Shown here: positions 40,019-47,151 of the stretch, one piece after another
Position numbering within the stretch: position 1 is the first letter of the stretch
Layout of the letters: each line of letters begins with the position of its first letter
The notes under the pieces: generated by a model
Databases searched by the model: none
What the model was told of the DNA's origin: nothing
The model's input: only the letters and a program-made list of their open reading frames with translations
Assembly: GCA_963848045.1 (NCBI GenBank)
Contig: CAWKCC010000002.1
Span: 186,001 to 250,000 of the forward strand
Direction of reading: 5' to 3'
Origin: CAVUAT01 sp963848045
GTDB lineage: Bacteria; Actinomycetota; Thermoleophilia; Solirubrobacterales; 70-9
Length of the DNA: 64,000 bases
Position numbers and translations under genes: made by a program

Positions 40019-40697
40019 GCCGCTTCGCCGCCATCCCGGCGCGGCGGGGAAGGTCGTTCGGAGTCGGCCCATTCTTGCGAAGCAGGTGGATGTGCCGGTC
40101 GCGGCTGCCCTCGTAGGGAGTGACGGCCGTCACCTCGACCGGCTCGACCGCCGTCCGGGTGGCCGCGGCGGCGGCCCTGCGCTCGTCGTCGGGGTCCCTG
40201 CGACCGCGCCAGGCCGCGAGCCAGCCGCCCTCCCGCAGCAGCGGCGAGGCCAGCTCCGCGAGCTCGGGCAGGCTGCCGACGGCTCGGGCTGTGACCACCT
40301 CGTAGGCCTCGCGGCCTCCCTGGCCGCAGGGACGGTCGCGAGCGGCCCAGTCCTCGGCCCGCTCGCAGACCACCTCGACGTTGGCCAGCCCCATGCGCTC
40401 TATCACCTGGCGCTCGAAGCGGCACTTGCGCGCGGCGGACTCGATCAGGTCGACGCGGGCGCCGGGGAGCGCCGCGGCGAGCGGCAGGCCCGGCAGGCCG
40501 GCGCCGCTGCCGAGATCCGCGAGGCGGCGCGCCGCGCGCAGTTGCTCGAGCTCGAGACCCGCGAGCGAGTCGCGAATGTGTACGTCACGTGCCCGGGGGC
40601 GAGTGGATCGGGAGATCGGCGCGCCTGGCTCCTTGAGCATCTCCAGCAGAGCGTCGAGAGCCGGCGGCCAGGCTTCCGGCGCGGCGGCGGATGTCAA
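39996..40697 (-). CDS. rsmG: 16S rRNA (guanine-N7) methyltransferase RsmG
   Basis: A SAM-dependent enzyme that modifies G527 of 16S rRNA. In 233 residues: HIRDSLAGLELEQL, ADLGSGAGLPGLPLAAALP (motif I), ESAARKCRFERQVIERMGLANVEVVCERAEDW and VVTARAVGSLPELAELASPLLREGG. The TTG start overlaps the khpB stop (TTGA). It sits between khpB and parA in the conserved origin cluster. Confidence 0.95.
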   Translation of the reverse strand: MTSAAAPEAWPPALDALLEMLKEPGAPISRSTRPRARDVHIRDSLAGLELEQLRAARRLADLGSGAGLPGLPLAAALPGARVDLIESAARKCRFERQVIERMGLANVEVVCERAEDWAARDRPCGQGGREAYEVVTARAVGSLPELAELASPLLREGGWLAAWRGRRDPDDERRAAAAATRTAVEPVEVTAVTPYEGSRDRHIHLLRKNGPTPNDLPRRAGMAAKRPFGSETK

Positions 40698-41188
40698 TCG
40701 GCGAGCAGGGGGGCGACGACCACGAAGCGGTGCGGCTCATCACCCTCGCTGTAGGTCTCGACCTCGGTGCGGTCGCGAAGGTGCTCGTGCACGACGCGGC
40801 GCTCGTTGGAGCCCATTGACTCCATCTCGATCGCGCGGCCTTCGCGGATCGCGTCCTCAGCCGCGAGGTCGGCCTGCCTGCAAAGGGCCTCGCCCTGGCG
40901 CACGCGGTAGCCGGCCGCGTCGATCGTGACCCGCTTGCGGTCATGGTCCGCACCGCGGAAGGCCGCCTGGTAGCAGAGCAGCTGGACCGCGTCGATCGTC
41001 TGTCCGTGATGCCCGATCAGCAGGCCGACGTCGTCGCCATCGACATCGCCGCGGATCTCATCGTCATCCTCGCTGACCTCGACCCGGGCCTCGAGCTCCA
41101 GCTCGTCAACGAGACGCAGCAGTATCTCGCGCACGCGCTCGCTGGGCTCATCGGGCAAATCGGCGGTGTCGGCCGGGTGCTCGCTCAC
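40694..41188 (-). CDS. khpB: Single-stranded nucleic acid binding protein KhpB (Jag/EloR)
   Basis: A 164-residue RNA-binding protein with a KH domain (DVGLLIGHHGQTIDAVQLLCYQAAF; the GxxG loop is GHHG) and a C-terminal R3H domain (SNERRVVHEHLRDRTEVETYSEGDEPHRFVVV). The N-terminal Jag domain of some homologues is absent. KhpB works with KhpA on mRNAs and links to cell elongation. It follows yidC by 26 bases, and its stop is coupled to rsmG by a TTGA overlap. Confidence 0.92.
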   Translation of the reverse strand: MSEHPADTADLPDEPSERVREILLRLVDELELEARVEVSEDDDEIRGDVDGDDVGLLIGHHGQTIDAVQLLCYQAAFRGADHDRKRVTIDAAGYRVRQGEALCRQADLAAEDAIREGRAIEMESMGSNERRVVHEHLRDRTEVETYSEGDEPHRFVVVAPLLAD

Positions 41189-41214
41189 GGCGCCAGTCTA
41201 GGGCTGGGCAGGAG

Positions 41215-41955
41215 CTAGCGCCGGCGCTTGCGCTTGCGCGGGGGAGGGGGCGGCGGCTTCGCTGCCTGCACCTCTTCGACGCTGGGAACCTCCTCGGCCG
41301 GGAAGAAGGTCTTGACCACGGCCTGCTGGCCCATCGTCCAGAAGTTGGTCGCGATCCAGTAGACGAGCAGGCCCGCCGGGAAGCCGATCATGATCGGCGT
41401 GAAGAGGAGCGGCAATCCCATCGCCAGCATGCGCTGCTGGGTGCTGGCGGTGCGGCCGGTCATGATCATGCCTGCGATCAAGGAGGTGCCGATGTACAGC
41501 ACCAGCAGGATCATCAACGTGCTGCCGGCCGCCTTCTGGGTGATGTCGGGGATGAACAGCCATGCCTCCTCGCCGGCCGCCCGCACCTCGTCCTGGAAGG
41601 TGCTGCTCCGCAACAGGTAGAAGAGGGAGATGAAGATCGGCATCTGCAGCAGCAGCGGCAGGCACGACGCCAGCGGGTTGACGTTGTTCTCCTGGTACAT
41701 CAGCATCATCTCTCGCTGCATGCGCTCGCGGTCGTCCTTGTAACGCGCCTGGATCGCCTTGATCTGCGGCTGCAGCGCCGAGAGGGCGCGCATCGAGCGG
41801 ATCTGCTTGATCGAGAGCGGCAGGATCAGGGCCCGAACCAGGAAGGTGAGGCCCACGATCGCGGCGCCGTAGACGAGCCCGATCGGGTCGTGCAGGAACT
41901 GGATCACCGAGTTGGCGATGTCGATCAGCGGCTGGAAGATGTTCGCGGTGATCAC
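41215..41955 (-). CDS. yidC: Membrane protein insertase YidC/Oxa1
   Basis: A 246-residue polytopic insertase for inner-membrane proteins, the short Oxa1-type without the periplasmic domain. IFQPLIDIANSVIQFLHDPIG starts helix 1. The conserved arginine of the hydrophilic groove lies in FLVRALILPL. RSMRALSALQPQIKAIQARY, then NPLASCLPLLLQMPIFISLFYLLR and GMIMTGRTAS follow. The C-terminus is proline-rich and basic (PPPPPPRKRKRRR), suited to ribosome contact. The GTG start overlaps the yidD stop (GTGA). Confidence 0.95.
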   Translation of the reverse strand: MITANIFQPLIDIANSVIQFLHDPIGLVYGAAIVGLTFLVRALILPLSIKQIRSMRALSALQPQIKAIQARYKDDRERMQREMMLMYQENNVNPLASCLPLLLQMPIFISLFYLLRSSTFQDEVRAAGEEAWLFIPDITQKAAGSTLMILLVLYIGTSLIAGMIMTGRTASTQQRMLAMGLPLLFTPIMIGFPAGLLVYWIATNFWTMGQQAVVKTFFPAEEVPSVEEVQAAKPPPPPPRKRKRRR

Positions 41956-42260
41956 GTGCGCACCCCTGCGGTACGGCGCGGCCGCCCCGCCGACTCGCTC
42001 CGGCGCGTCGGGGCGGTTCGCGGCGCGAACAGCCTGCGGTCGCAGACGTCGTCGATGCCCCCCCTGCTGAAGGGGTTGCAGCGCAGCAGCCGCCAGCCGG
42101 CGAGAATCGAGCCCCGGATCGGGCCGAGCTCCGTGATCGCCTCGGCCGCGTAGGCGGAGCAGGTGGGGTGATAGCGGCAGCGAGGAGGCAATCCGGGGGA
42201 GATCCAGCGTTGGTAGGCGCGGATCAGGGCAAGCAGGGGCGCGCTGAGCATCCGTTTCAC
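41952..42260 (-). CDS. yidD: Membrane protein insertion efficiency factor YidD
   Basis: A 102-residue protein of the origin cluster. LSAPLLALIRAYQRWISPGLPPRCRYHPTCSAYAAEAI is the family signature, with paired cysteines; CNPFSRGGIDDV follows. It assists insertion of membrane proteins alongside YidC. The start GTG 42260 overlaps the rnpA stop (GTGA). The C-terminal 25 residues are a loosely conserved basic tail. Confidence 0.95.
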   Translation of the reverse strand: MKRMLSAPLLALIRAYQRWISPGLPPRCRYHPTCSAYAAEAITELGPIRGSILAGWRLLRCNPFSRGGIDDVCDRRLFAPRTAPTRRSESAGRPRRTAGVRT

Positions 42261-42268
42261 GACAAACG
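42253..42268. other. parS-like palindrome
   Basis: CGTTTCACGACAAACG matches 12 of 16 bases of the parS consensus TGTTTCACGTGAAACA. The outer CGTTT and AAACG arms pair perfectly. It straddles the rnpA stop and yidD start, 0.7 kb from dnaA. Coding constraint could explain part of the match; it is a candidate only. Confidence 0.35.
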
Positions 42269-42652
42269 CTCCCCATCGCCCAGCAGCTCCGCGAGGCACT
42301 CCCGAACACCGCTCGCACCCTCGCGCTGGACCAGGTCCTCGACCCCGGGCCGGGCCACGATCACGTAGTCGTTGCTCGTGGCCGGCAGGCCCTCCGCGAG
42401 CTCCCAGAAGGCCTCTCGCACCGCGCGCTTCACCTTGTTGCGCTGCACGGCCTTGCCGATCCGGCGGCCGACCGAGATCCCGAGACGCGGTGAACGGCCC
42501 GGGGACGATGGATGGGGTCTGGCGAACGAGTGGACGACGAGATACCGGTTGCCCTTGGAGCTTCCCTCCCGGTAGACGCGATCGAAGTCGCCGCTTCGCG
42601 ACAGGCGCCGGCGGCGCGGCGGTTGCGCATCGGGGCGGGGCTCATCGGCCAA
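42257..42652 (-). CDS. rnpA: Ribonuclease P protein component
   Basis: The protein cofactor of RNase P, helping tRNA 5' maturation. In 131 residues: RLSRSGDFDRVYREGSSKGNRYLVVHSF, LGISVGRRIGKAVQRNKVKRAVREAFWE (RNR-type motif). The N-terminal 15 residues are proline- and arginine-rich. It is 3 bases after rpmH and coupled to yidD. Confidence 0.96.
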   Translation of the reverse strand: MADEPRPDAQPPRRRRLSRSGDFDRVYREGSSKGNRYLVVHSFARPHPSSPGRSPRLGISVGRRIGKAVQRNKVKRAVREAFWELAEGLPATSNDYVIVARPGVEDLVQREGASGVRECLAELLGDGERLS

Positions 42653-42655
42653 TGG

Positions 42656-42790
42656 TCAGGGAGTGAGGCGCTTGCGGCCCTTTTGCCGGCGGCGCCTGAG
42701 GATCGCTCGGCCCGACCGGGTCCGGCTGCGGGCCCTGAAGCCGTGTGTTCGCGCTCGCTTGCGCTTCTTGGGCTGGTAGGTGCGCTTCAT
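42656..42790 (-). CDS. rpmH: Ribosomal protein bL34
   Basis: A 44-residue, very basic ribosomal protein: MKRTYQPKKRKRARTHGF, then ARSRTRSGRAILRRRRQKGRKRL. The start is ATG 42790, with GAGGAGAAG just upstream; a longer frame is spurious. It heads the rpmH-rnpA-yidD-yidC-khpB-rsmG run, divergent from dnaA. Confidence 0.97.
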   Translation of the reverse strand: MKRTYQPKKRKRARTHGFRARSRTRSGRAILRRRRQKGRKRLTP

Positions 42791-42830
42791 CTTCTCCTCG
42801 TGGGCAGCCGGGTTGCCCGGGCGGGACGGC

Positions 42831-42836
42831 AGTATA
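42831..42836 (-). promoter_or_regulatory. -10 box of rpmH
   Basis: TATACT on the minus strand, 40 bases before the rpmH ATG; the leader would contain the GAGGAG ribosome site. No convincing -35 was found. Confidence 0.55.
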
Positions 42837-42930
42837 GGGCGTGAGCGGCAGCCTCCCATCGCGACTCCCCGCGGTCCGGGCTCGTCCACGTTTTCACCGC
42901 GAAATGCGTCCGCTGCGCAGTTCGCCCGCG

Positions 42931-42958
42931 TCGAGATGGGCCAAGGCGAGACTATGAT
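42931..42958 (+). promoter_or_regulatory. Promoter candidate for dnaA
   Basis: TATGAT (42953-42958) is preceded, 16 bases upstream, by TCGAGA (42931-42936), a weak -35. The dnaA ATG follows 50 bases on, with GGAGGAGG directly before it. The 218-base rpmH-dnaA spacer otherwise has no clear DnaA-box cluster. Confidence 0.4.
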
Positions 42959-43008
42959 CGCCGCTCCGAGAGTTCGTCGAGGCCGGGCTCGCAGACCGAT
43001 GGAGGAGG

Positions 43009-44382
43009 ATGAACAAGCTTCCGGCGCGAGCCGACGATGTCGTGCGCGATGATCTCGATGCTGTTTGGCGGAGCGTCCAGCCGCACCTCCGCGCTTCTGT
43101 GCCCGAGCCCACCTATCGCCTCTGGTTCGAGCCCCTGCGGCCGGCCGGCTGCCGCGGCAGGACGCTGTTCCTGACCGGCCCCGAGCGCAACCGGCGCTGG
43201 GTCGCCAAGCGCTATCCCGAGTTGCTGCGCGCCGCCCTGCAGCGGACCGATACGCCCCTGGGCGAGGTGGAGTTCGCCGCCGAGGGCGACGCGCGCCGGG
43301 GCGCCACGAGCGCCGCAGAGGAGGCCGCCGGCACCCGCCTCAACCCCGGCTACAGCTTCGAGCGCTTCGTGATCGGCCCCGGCAATCGCCTGGCGCATGC
43401 GGCCGCGCTGGCCGTCGCCGAGGCCCCGGGGGAGGCCTACAACCCCCTCTTCCTGCACGGGCCGCCGGGCCTCGGAAAGACCCACCTGCTCGGCGCCATC
43501 TCCTCGTACCTGCACGAGCACAGCCCGGACCTCGACGTCCACTACACCACCGCCGAGAGCTTCACGAACGAGTTCGTCACCTGCCTCAAGGCAAAGGGAA
43601 CCGAGGCCTTCAAGCAGCGCTACCGCCGAGCCGACGTGCTGCTGATCGACGACGTCCAGTTCCTCGAGGGCAAGCCGCGCACCGGCGACGAGTTCTTCCA
43701 CACCTTCAACGCGCTCTACGAGAACGGCGCCCAGATCGTGCTCACCGCCGACCGCATGCCGAGCGAGCTGACTGAGCTGGCCGAGCGCCTGCGCCAGCGC
43801 TTCGAATGGGGTCTCGCCGCCACACTGGAGCCGCCTGACCTCTCGACCCGCCTCCTTTTCGCGGGCAACTTGGTGCGCGAGCGACGCATCGACCAGATCG
43901 GTCCCGACGCCCTGCGCTCGATCGCCTCGCGAGCCGCGGCCAATCTGCGCCTGCTCGAGGGCGCGCTGACGCGGGTGCTCGCTCTCGCCTCACTGAGCTC
44001 GGCGCCCGTCACCGCCGAAACCATCGACCAAGCCCTTCCCCCGCAGCTATCCGGCGCCGCAAACCAGCCCCTCGATATCGAGCGAATTCAGGCCGCGGTC
44101 GCGGAGCGCTTCGACGTCAGCCTCGAGGCGCTGCTCTCGCCCAGCCGCGTCGCGGCTGTGGCGAGGGCGCGGCAGCTCGCCATGTACCTCTCCCGCGAGC
44201 TCACCGATCAGTCGCTGCCGGCCATCGCGCGCGCCTTCAACCGCCGCGATCACACCACCGTCATACATGCGATCAGGAGGGTCGAGCACCGCACAACCGA
44301 GGACCCGCGCCTTTCGCGGCAGCTCGAGTCCCTCTCGCTCACCCTGCGAGAGGAGGCGATCGATCGTGACCGAACCGATTGA
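43009..44382 (+). CDS. dnaA: Chromosomal replication initiator DnaA
   Basis: The 457-residue initiator that melts oriC. Domain I has VWRSVQPHLRASVPEPTYRLWFEPL, and a short variable linker follows. Domain III has FERFVIGPGNRLAHAAALA, Walker A GPPGLGKTHLL near residue 150, Walker B VLLIDDVQFLEGK and the arginine-bearing LAERLRQRFEWGL. Domain IV, for DnaA-box recognition, ends with ARQLAMYLSRELTDQSLPAIARAFNRRDHTTVIHA. The linker is short compared with streptomycetes. dnaN starts only 72 bases downstream. Confidence 0.97.
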   Translation: MNKLPARADDVVRDDLDAVWRSVQPHLRASVPEPTYRLWFEPLRPAGCRGRTLFLTGPERNRRWVAKRYPELLRAALQRTDTPLGEVEFAAEGDARRGATSAAEEAAGTRLNPGYSFERFVIGPGNRLAHAAALAVAEAPGEAYNPLFLHGPPGLGKTHLLGAISSYLHEHSPDLDVHYTTAESFTNEFVTCLKAKGTEAFKQRYRRADVLLIDDVQFLEGKPRTGDEFFHTFNALYENGAQIVLTADRMPSELTELAERLRQRFEWGLAATLEPPDLSTRLLFAGNLVRERRIDQIGPDALRSIASRAAANLRLLEGALTRVLALASLSSAPVTAETIDQALPPQLSGAANQPLDIERIQAAVAERFDVSLEALLSPSRVAAVARARQLAMYLSRELTDQSLPAIARAFNRRDHTTVIHAIRRVEHRTTEDPRLSRQLESLSLTLREEAIDRDRTD

Positions 44383-44392
44383 GAGAATCACC

Positions 44393-44418
44393 TTCTCCAC
44401 ATATCCACCCCGCCCACA
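44393..44418 (+). other. DnaA-box-like sequences in the dnaA-dnaN spacer
   Basis: TTCTCCACA (44393-44401, one mismatch to TTATCCACA) abuts ATATCCACC (44401-44409, two mismatches). The spacer is only 72 bases, so this may be part of the origin or an autoregulatory site rather than the whole oriC. Confidence 0.45.
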
Positions 44419-44454
44419 GCCCTTACTACTACTGATCTCCAAGCAATCAACCAG

Positions 44455-45561
44455 ATGAAGCTGAAGACCACAAGACAATCGCTGCTCGACTGCCTGCTGG
44501 TGGTCTCCCGCGCCGTCTCCGCCCGCGCCGCGCTCCAGGCTCTCTCCGGGATACACCTCTCCTCCGAGGGCGGCGCACCTCGCCTTCGCGCCACGGACAT
44601 GGAGCTCGGCCTCGACGTGGCGCTGGACGGCCAGCTCGACGGCTCGGGCGCGGCGGTGATACCCGGCCGCCTGCTGGTCGAGGTCGCGCGCTCACTCCCC
44701 GATGGCGAGGTGACGCTGGAGGTGCGCGAGTCCGAGCGCGACGTGGAGATCATGGCCGGGACCGCCCGCTTTCACCTGCGGACCCTCTCCGCGGAGGATT
44801 TCCCCCGCTTTCCCGAGACGGAGGGTGACCCGGTGGAGCTTCCGGCCCAGGCCCTGCAGGAGACGATCGCTCGCGTGGCCCGGGCAGCCTCGCGGGACGA
44901 GGCCCGCCCCGTCCTGACGGGCGTGCTGGTCACGGCCGACGGCGACCAGCTGACCATGGTTGCAACCGATTCCTACCGCCTCGCGGTGAAGCGCACGGCC
45001 CTCGATTCGGCGGTACAGGAGTCGCTGGAGGCCAACATCCCGGCCCGGGCCCTGCGCGAGCTGGCGCGGCTGCTCGAGGTCGACCTCCAGCAGCCGTTGC
45101 GCGTCTGGCTGACGCGCAACCAGGCGCTGTTTCGTGTGGGGGAGACGGCGCTCAGCTCGCGCCTGATCGACGGGCAGTTCCCCAGCTACCGCCAGCTCCT
45201 CCCGGAATCCTACGACCACGAGGTCAAGCTGCCCCGCGTCGAGTTGCTGGACGTGGTGCGCCGGGTCTCGCAGCTCGCCCAGCGCAACGCGGCGCTGCGC
45301 ATGTCCTTCTCCGAAGGCGAGTTGGTGGTCTCGGCGGAGACTCCCGACCTCGGAGACGCGCGCGAGGCCATGCCGGCGCCCTACTCCGGTGAGCTGCTCG
45401 AGATCGGCTTCAATCCGGAGTTCGTCCGCGATGGCCTGGAGAGCATCGACGAGGACGAGGTCGTGCTGAAGCTGATCTCGCCACTGCGGCCCGGGCTGAT
45501 CGAGCCGGCGGGCTCTGACGACTTCAGCTATCTCGTGATGCCGATCCGGCTCAACGTCTAG
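44455..45561 (+). CDS. dnaN: DNA polymerase III sliding clamp (beta subunit)
   Basis: The 368-residue beta clamp that tethers polymerase to DNA. MKLKTTRQSLLDCLLVVSRAVSARAALQALSGIHL is the first-domain start. ATDSYRLAVKRT, the SRLIDGQFPSYRQLLP motif and the C-terminal YLVMPIRL (ligand pocket) are typical. It lies between dnaA and recF; recF starts 10 bases downstream. Confidence 0.97.
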   Translation: MKLKTTRQSLLDCLLVVSRAVSARAALQALSGIHLSSEGGAPRLRATDMELGLDVALDGQLDGSGAAVIPGRLLVEVARSLPDGEVTLEVRESERDVEIMAGTARFHLRTLSAEDFPRFPETEGDPVELPAQALQETIARVARAASRDEARPVLTGVLVTADGDQLTMVATDSYRLAVKRTALDSAVQESLEANIPARALRELARLLEVDLQQPLRVWLTRNQALFRVGETALSSRLIDGQFPSYRQLLPESYDHEVKLPRVELLDVVRRVSQLAQRNAALRMSFSEGELVVSAETPDLGDAREAMPAPYSGELLEIGFNPEFVRDGLESIDEDEVVLKLISPLRPGLIEPAGSDDFSYLVMPIRLNV

Positions 45562-45571
45562 GCGCCCGGCG

Positions 45572-46669
45572 ATGGACGTCGCCGCGCTCGAGCCTCGAGG
45601 GTTCCGCAACCTCGCGGACAGGCCGGTGGCCCTGGGCCCGGCGATCGTGATATTGCACGGTTCGAACGGTGCGGGCAAGACGAATCTGCTCGAGGCCGTC
45701 TACTTCGGCCTCGTCAACCGCTCGTTTCGAAGTGGTCCCGCCCGCGATGTGATCCGCCACGGCGAGCCATCGGCCCGGGTTGAGCTGGAGCTCGGACCAG
45801 AGCCAGACGGCCACCGCGGCTCGCGACTGCTGGCCGCCCTCGATCGCAGCGGCGAGCGCAGGCACCGCCTCGATGGGCGCACTCTGACCCAGGGGGGCGG
45901 CGACCGGCCCCTGGTCAGCGTCTTCCATCCCGACCGCCTGCAGCTGATCAAGGGTCCGGCCGCGCACCGACGCTCGCACCTCGATCGCCTCGTAGCTGCG
46001 CTGTGGCCGGCCAGGGCCTCGTTGCGAGCCCGCTACGGGCGCACGCTCGCGCAGCGAAACGCCCTGCTCTCGCGCATTCGGGCTGGGCTCGCTGGTGACG
46101 ATGCGCTTCCTGCCTGGGACGAGCGGCTGGCCGAGGAGGCCTCCCCGCTGATCGCCGCTCGCGCCGAGGCGATCGAGCGTCTCGCACCGCGCTTCGCCGA
46201 GCTCGCGGCATCGCTGGGGCTGGATTCGGCCGCGCTCGAGTACCGCCCCCGCCATGCGGGCGAGAGCAGCGAGCTCGCTGCGGAGCTCGCTGCGCGCCGC
46301 TCGCGCGACCTCGGTCGCGCCTACACCTCCTATGGCCCCCAGCTCGACGAGGTGGAGCTGCGGCTCGGGGGCCGAGCCCTGCGTCGCTTCGGATCTCAGG
46401 GCCAGCAGCGGGTCGGGCTGCTGGCCCTGCTGTTCGCGGAGCGGGCCGCGCTGATCGAGGCCGGAAGGCCGGCCCCGTTGATGCTGCTCGACGACGTGAT
46501 GAGCGAGCTCGACCCGGAACGGCGGGAGCTGCTCGTCTCCACGCTGAGCGGCTCGGGCCAGGCCCTGCTGACCGCCACCGAGCCCGACCACGTCCCCGCA
46601 GCTGGCTCGGTGCGCGAGCTGCTGGTCGTTGGCGGGCGGGCGGGCCCTGGGCTCGCGGAGGCCGCTTGA
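45572..46669 (+). CDS. recF: DNA replication/repair protein RecF
   Basis: The 365-residue SMC-like ATPase that helps load RecA at gaps. The N-terminal GFRNL motif, Walker A HGSNGAGKTNLLEAVYFGL, RFGSQGQQRVGLLALLFAERAAL (signature) and LMLLDDVMSELDPERRELL (Walker B and D-loop) are all present. The start ATG at 45572 is 10 bases after dnaN. The stop overlaps the DUF721 gene start (TTGA). Confidence 0.96.
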   Translation: MDVAALEPRGFRNLADRPVALGPAIVILHGSNGAGKTNLLEAVYFGLVNRSFRSGPARDVIRHGEPSARVELELGPEPDGHRGSRLLAALDRSGERRHRLDGRTLTQGGGDRPLVSVFHPDRLQLIKGPAAHRRSHLDRLVAALWPARASLRARYGRTLAQRNALLSRIRAGLAGDDALPAWDERLAEEASPLIAARAEAIERLAPRFAELAASLGLDSAALEYRPRHAGESSELAAELAARRSRDLGRAYTSYGPQLDEVELRLGGRALRRFGSQGQQRVGLLALLFAERAALIEAGRPAPLMLLDDVMSELDPERRELLVSTLSGSGQALLTATEPDHVPAAGSVRELLVVGGRAGPGLAEAA

Positions 46670-46974
46670 CGGCCCGCCGCCAACCGCGCCCTCTGGCCAG
46701 CGCCCTGCGGGCGGCCGTCGAGCCGCTGGCGCCGGCCACCACGCTCGCCGCCGTGCAGGCGGCGTGGCCCCAGGCCGTGGGCGCCGCGATCGCGGCCGAG
46801 GCGACCCCGGTGAGCGAGCGCGACGGGGTCGTCACCATCGCCTGCCGTTCCTCCACGTGGGCCAACGAGCTCGACTTGCTCGGCGATCGAACGCTGGAAC
46901 AGCTCGCCTCCGAACTGCCTCCGGGCCGCTCTCCGACCTCCCTGCGCTTCATCGTTGACGATGGCCTTGGGTGA
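46666..46974 (+). CDS. dciA: DciA-family (DUF721) helicase-loading factor
   Basis: A 102-residue protein of the DUF721 family. LASALRAAVEPLAPATTLAAVQAAWPQAVGAAIAAEATPVSERDGVVTIAC followed by SSTWANELDLLGDRTLEQL is the KH-like DciA core. DciA is the ancestral factor that delivers DnaB to the origin. The TTG start overlaps the recF stop (TTGA), the usual recF-dciA-gyrB neighbourhood of actinobacteria. This genome also has a DnaC-like loader beside dnaB. Confidence 0.88.
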   Translation: MTARRQPRPLASALRAAVEPLAPATTLAAVQAAWPQAVGAAIAAEATPVSERDGVVTIACRSSTWANELDLLGDRTLEQLASELPPGRSPTSLRFIVDDGLG

Positions 46975-47042
46975 CGTCAGTTTGTTGCTGATTTGCAGGG
47001 ATTTTATGCCAACCGGCGCGCCTTTCCGAGTCGCCCGGCTGG

Positions 47043-47048
47043 TAGACT
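47043..47048 (+). promoter_or_regulatory. -10 candidate for gyrB
   Basis: TAGACT lies in the 177-base spacer between dciA and gyrB, about 103 bases before the gyrB start. No strong -35 is seen. The spacer also has an unusually A+T-rich stretch at 46980-47010 (GATTTGCAGGGATTTTATG). Confidence 0.35.
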
Positions 47049-47151
47049 GTGTGGAACTTCCGTGAGGCCCCGACCCATTGGTCCGCCCGGCTCGAACCGC
47101 GCCGGACCACCAGGCCGGAGCTTGCTTATGAAAGAACAGAAAGGATGCTGA

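Noticed and set aside
42890..42908. A second parS-like site (TTTTCACCGCGAAAT) upstream of dnaA
   Set aside because: The arms do not align with the parS consensus when centred; only four-base arms pair.
42791..43008. A full oriC with many DnaA boxes between rpmH and dnaA
   Set aside because: Only strongly divergent box-like sequences (such as TCGTCCACG) are visible; no cluster.
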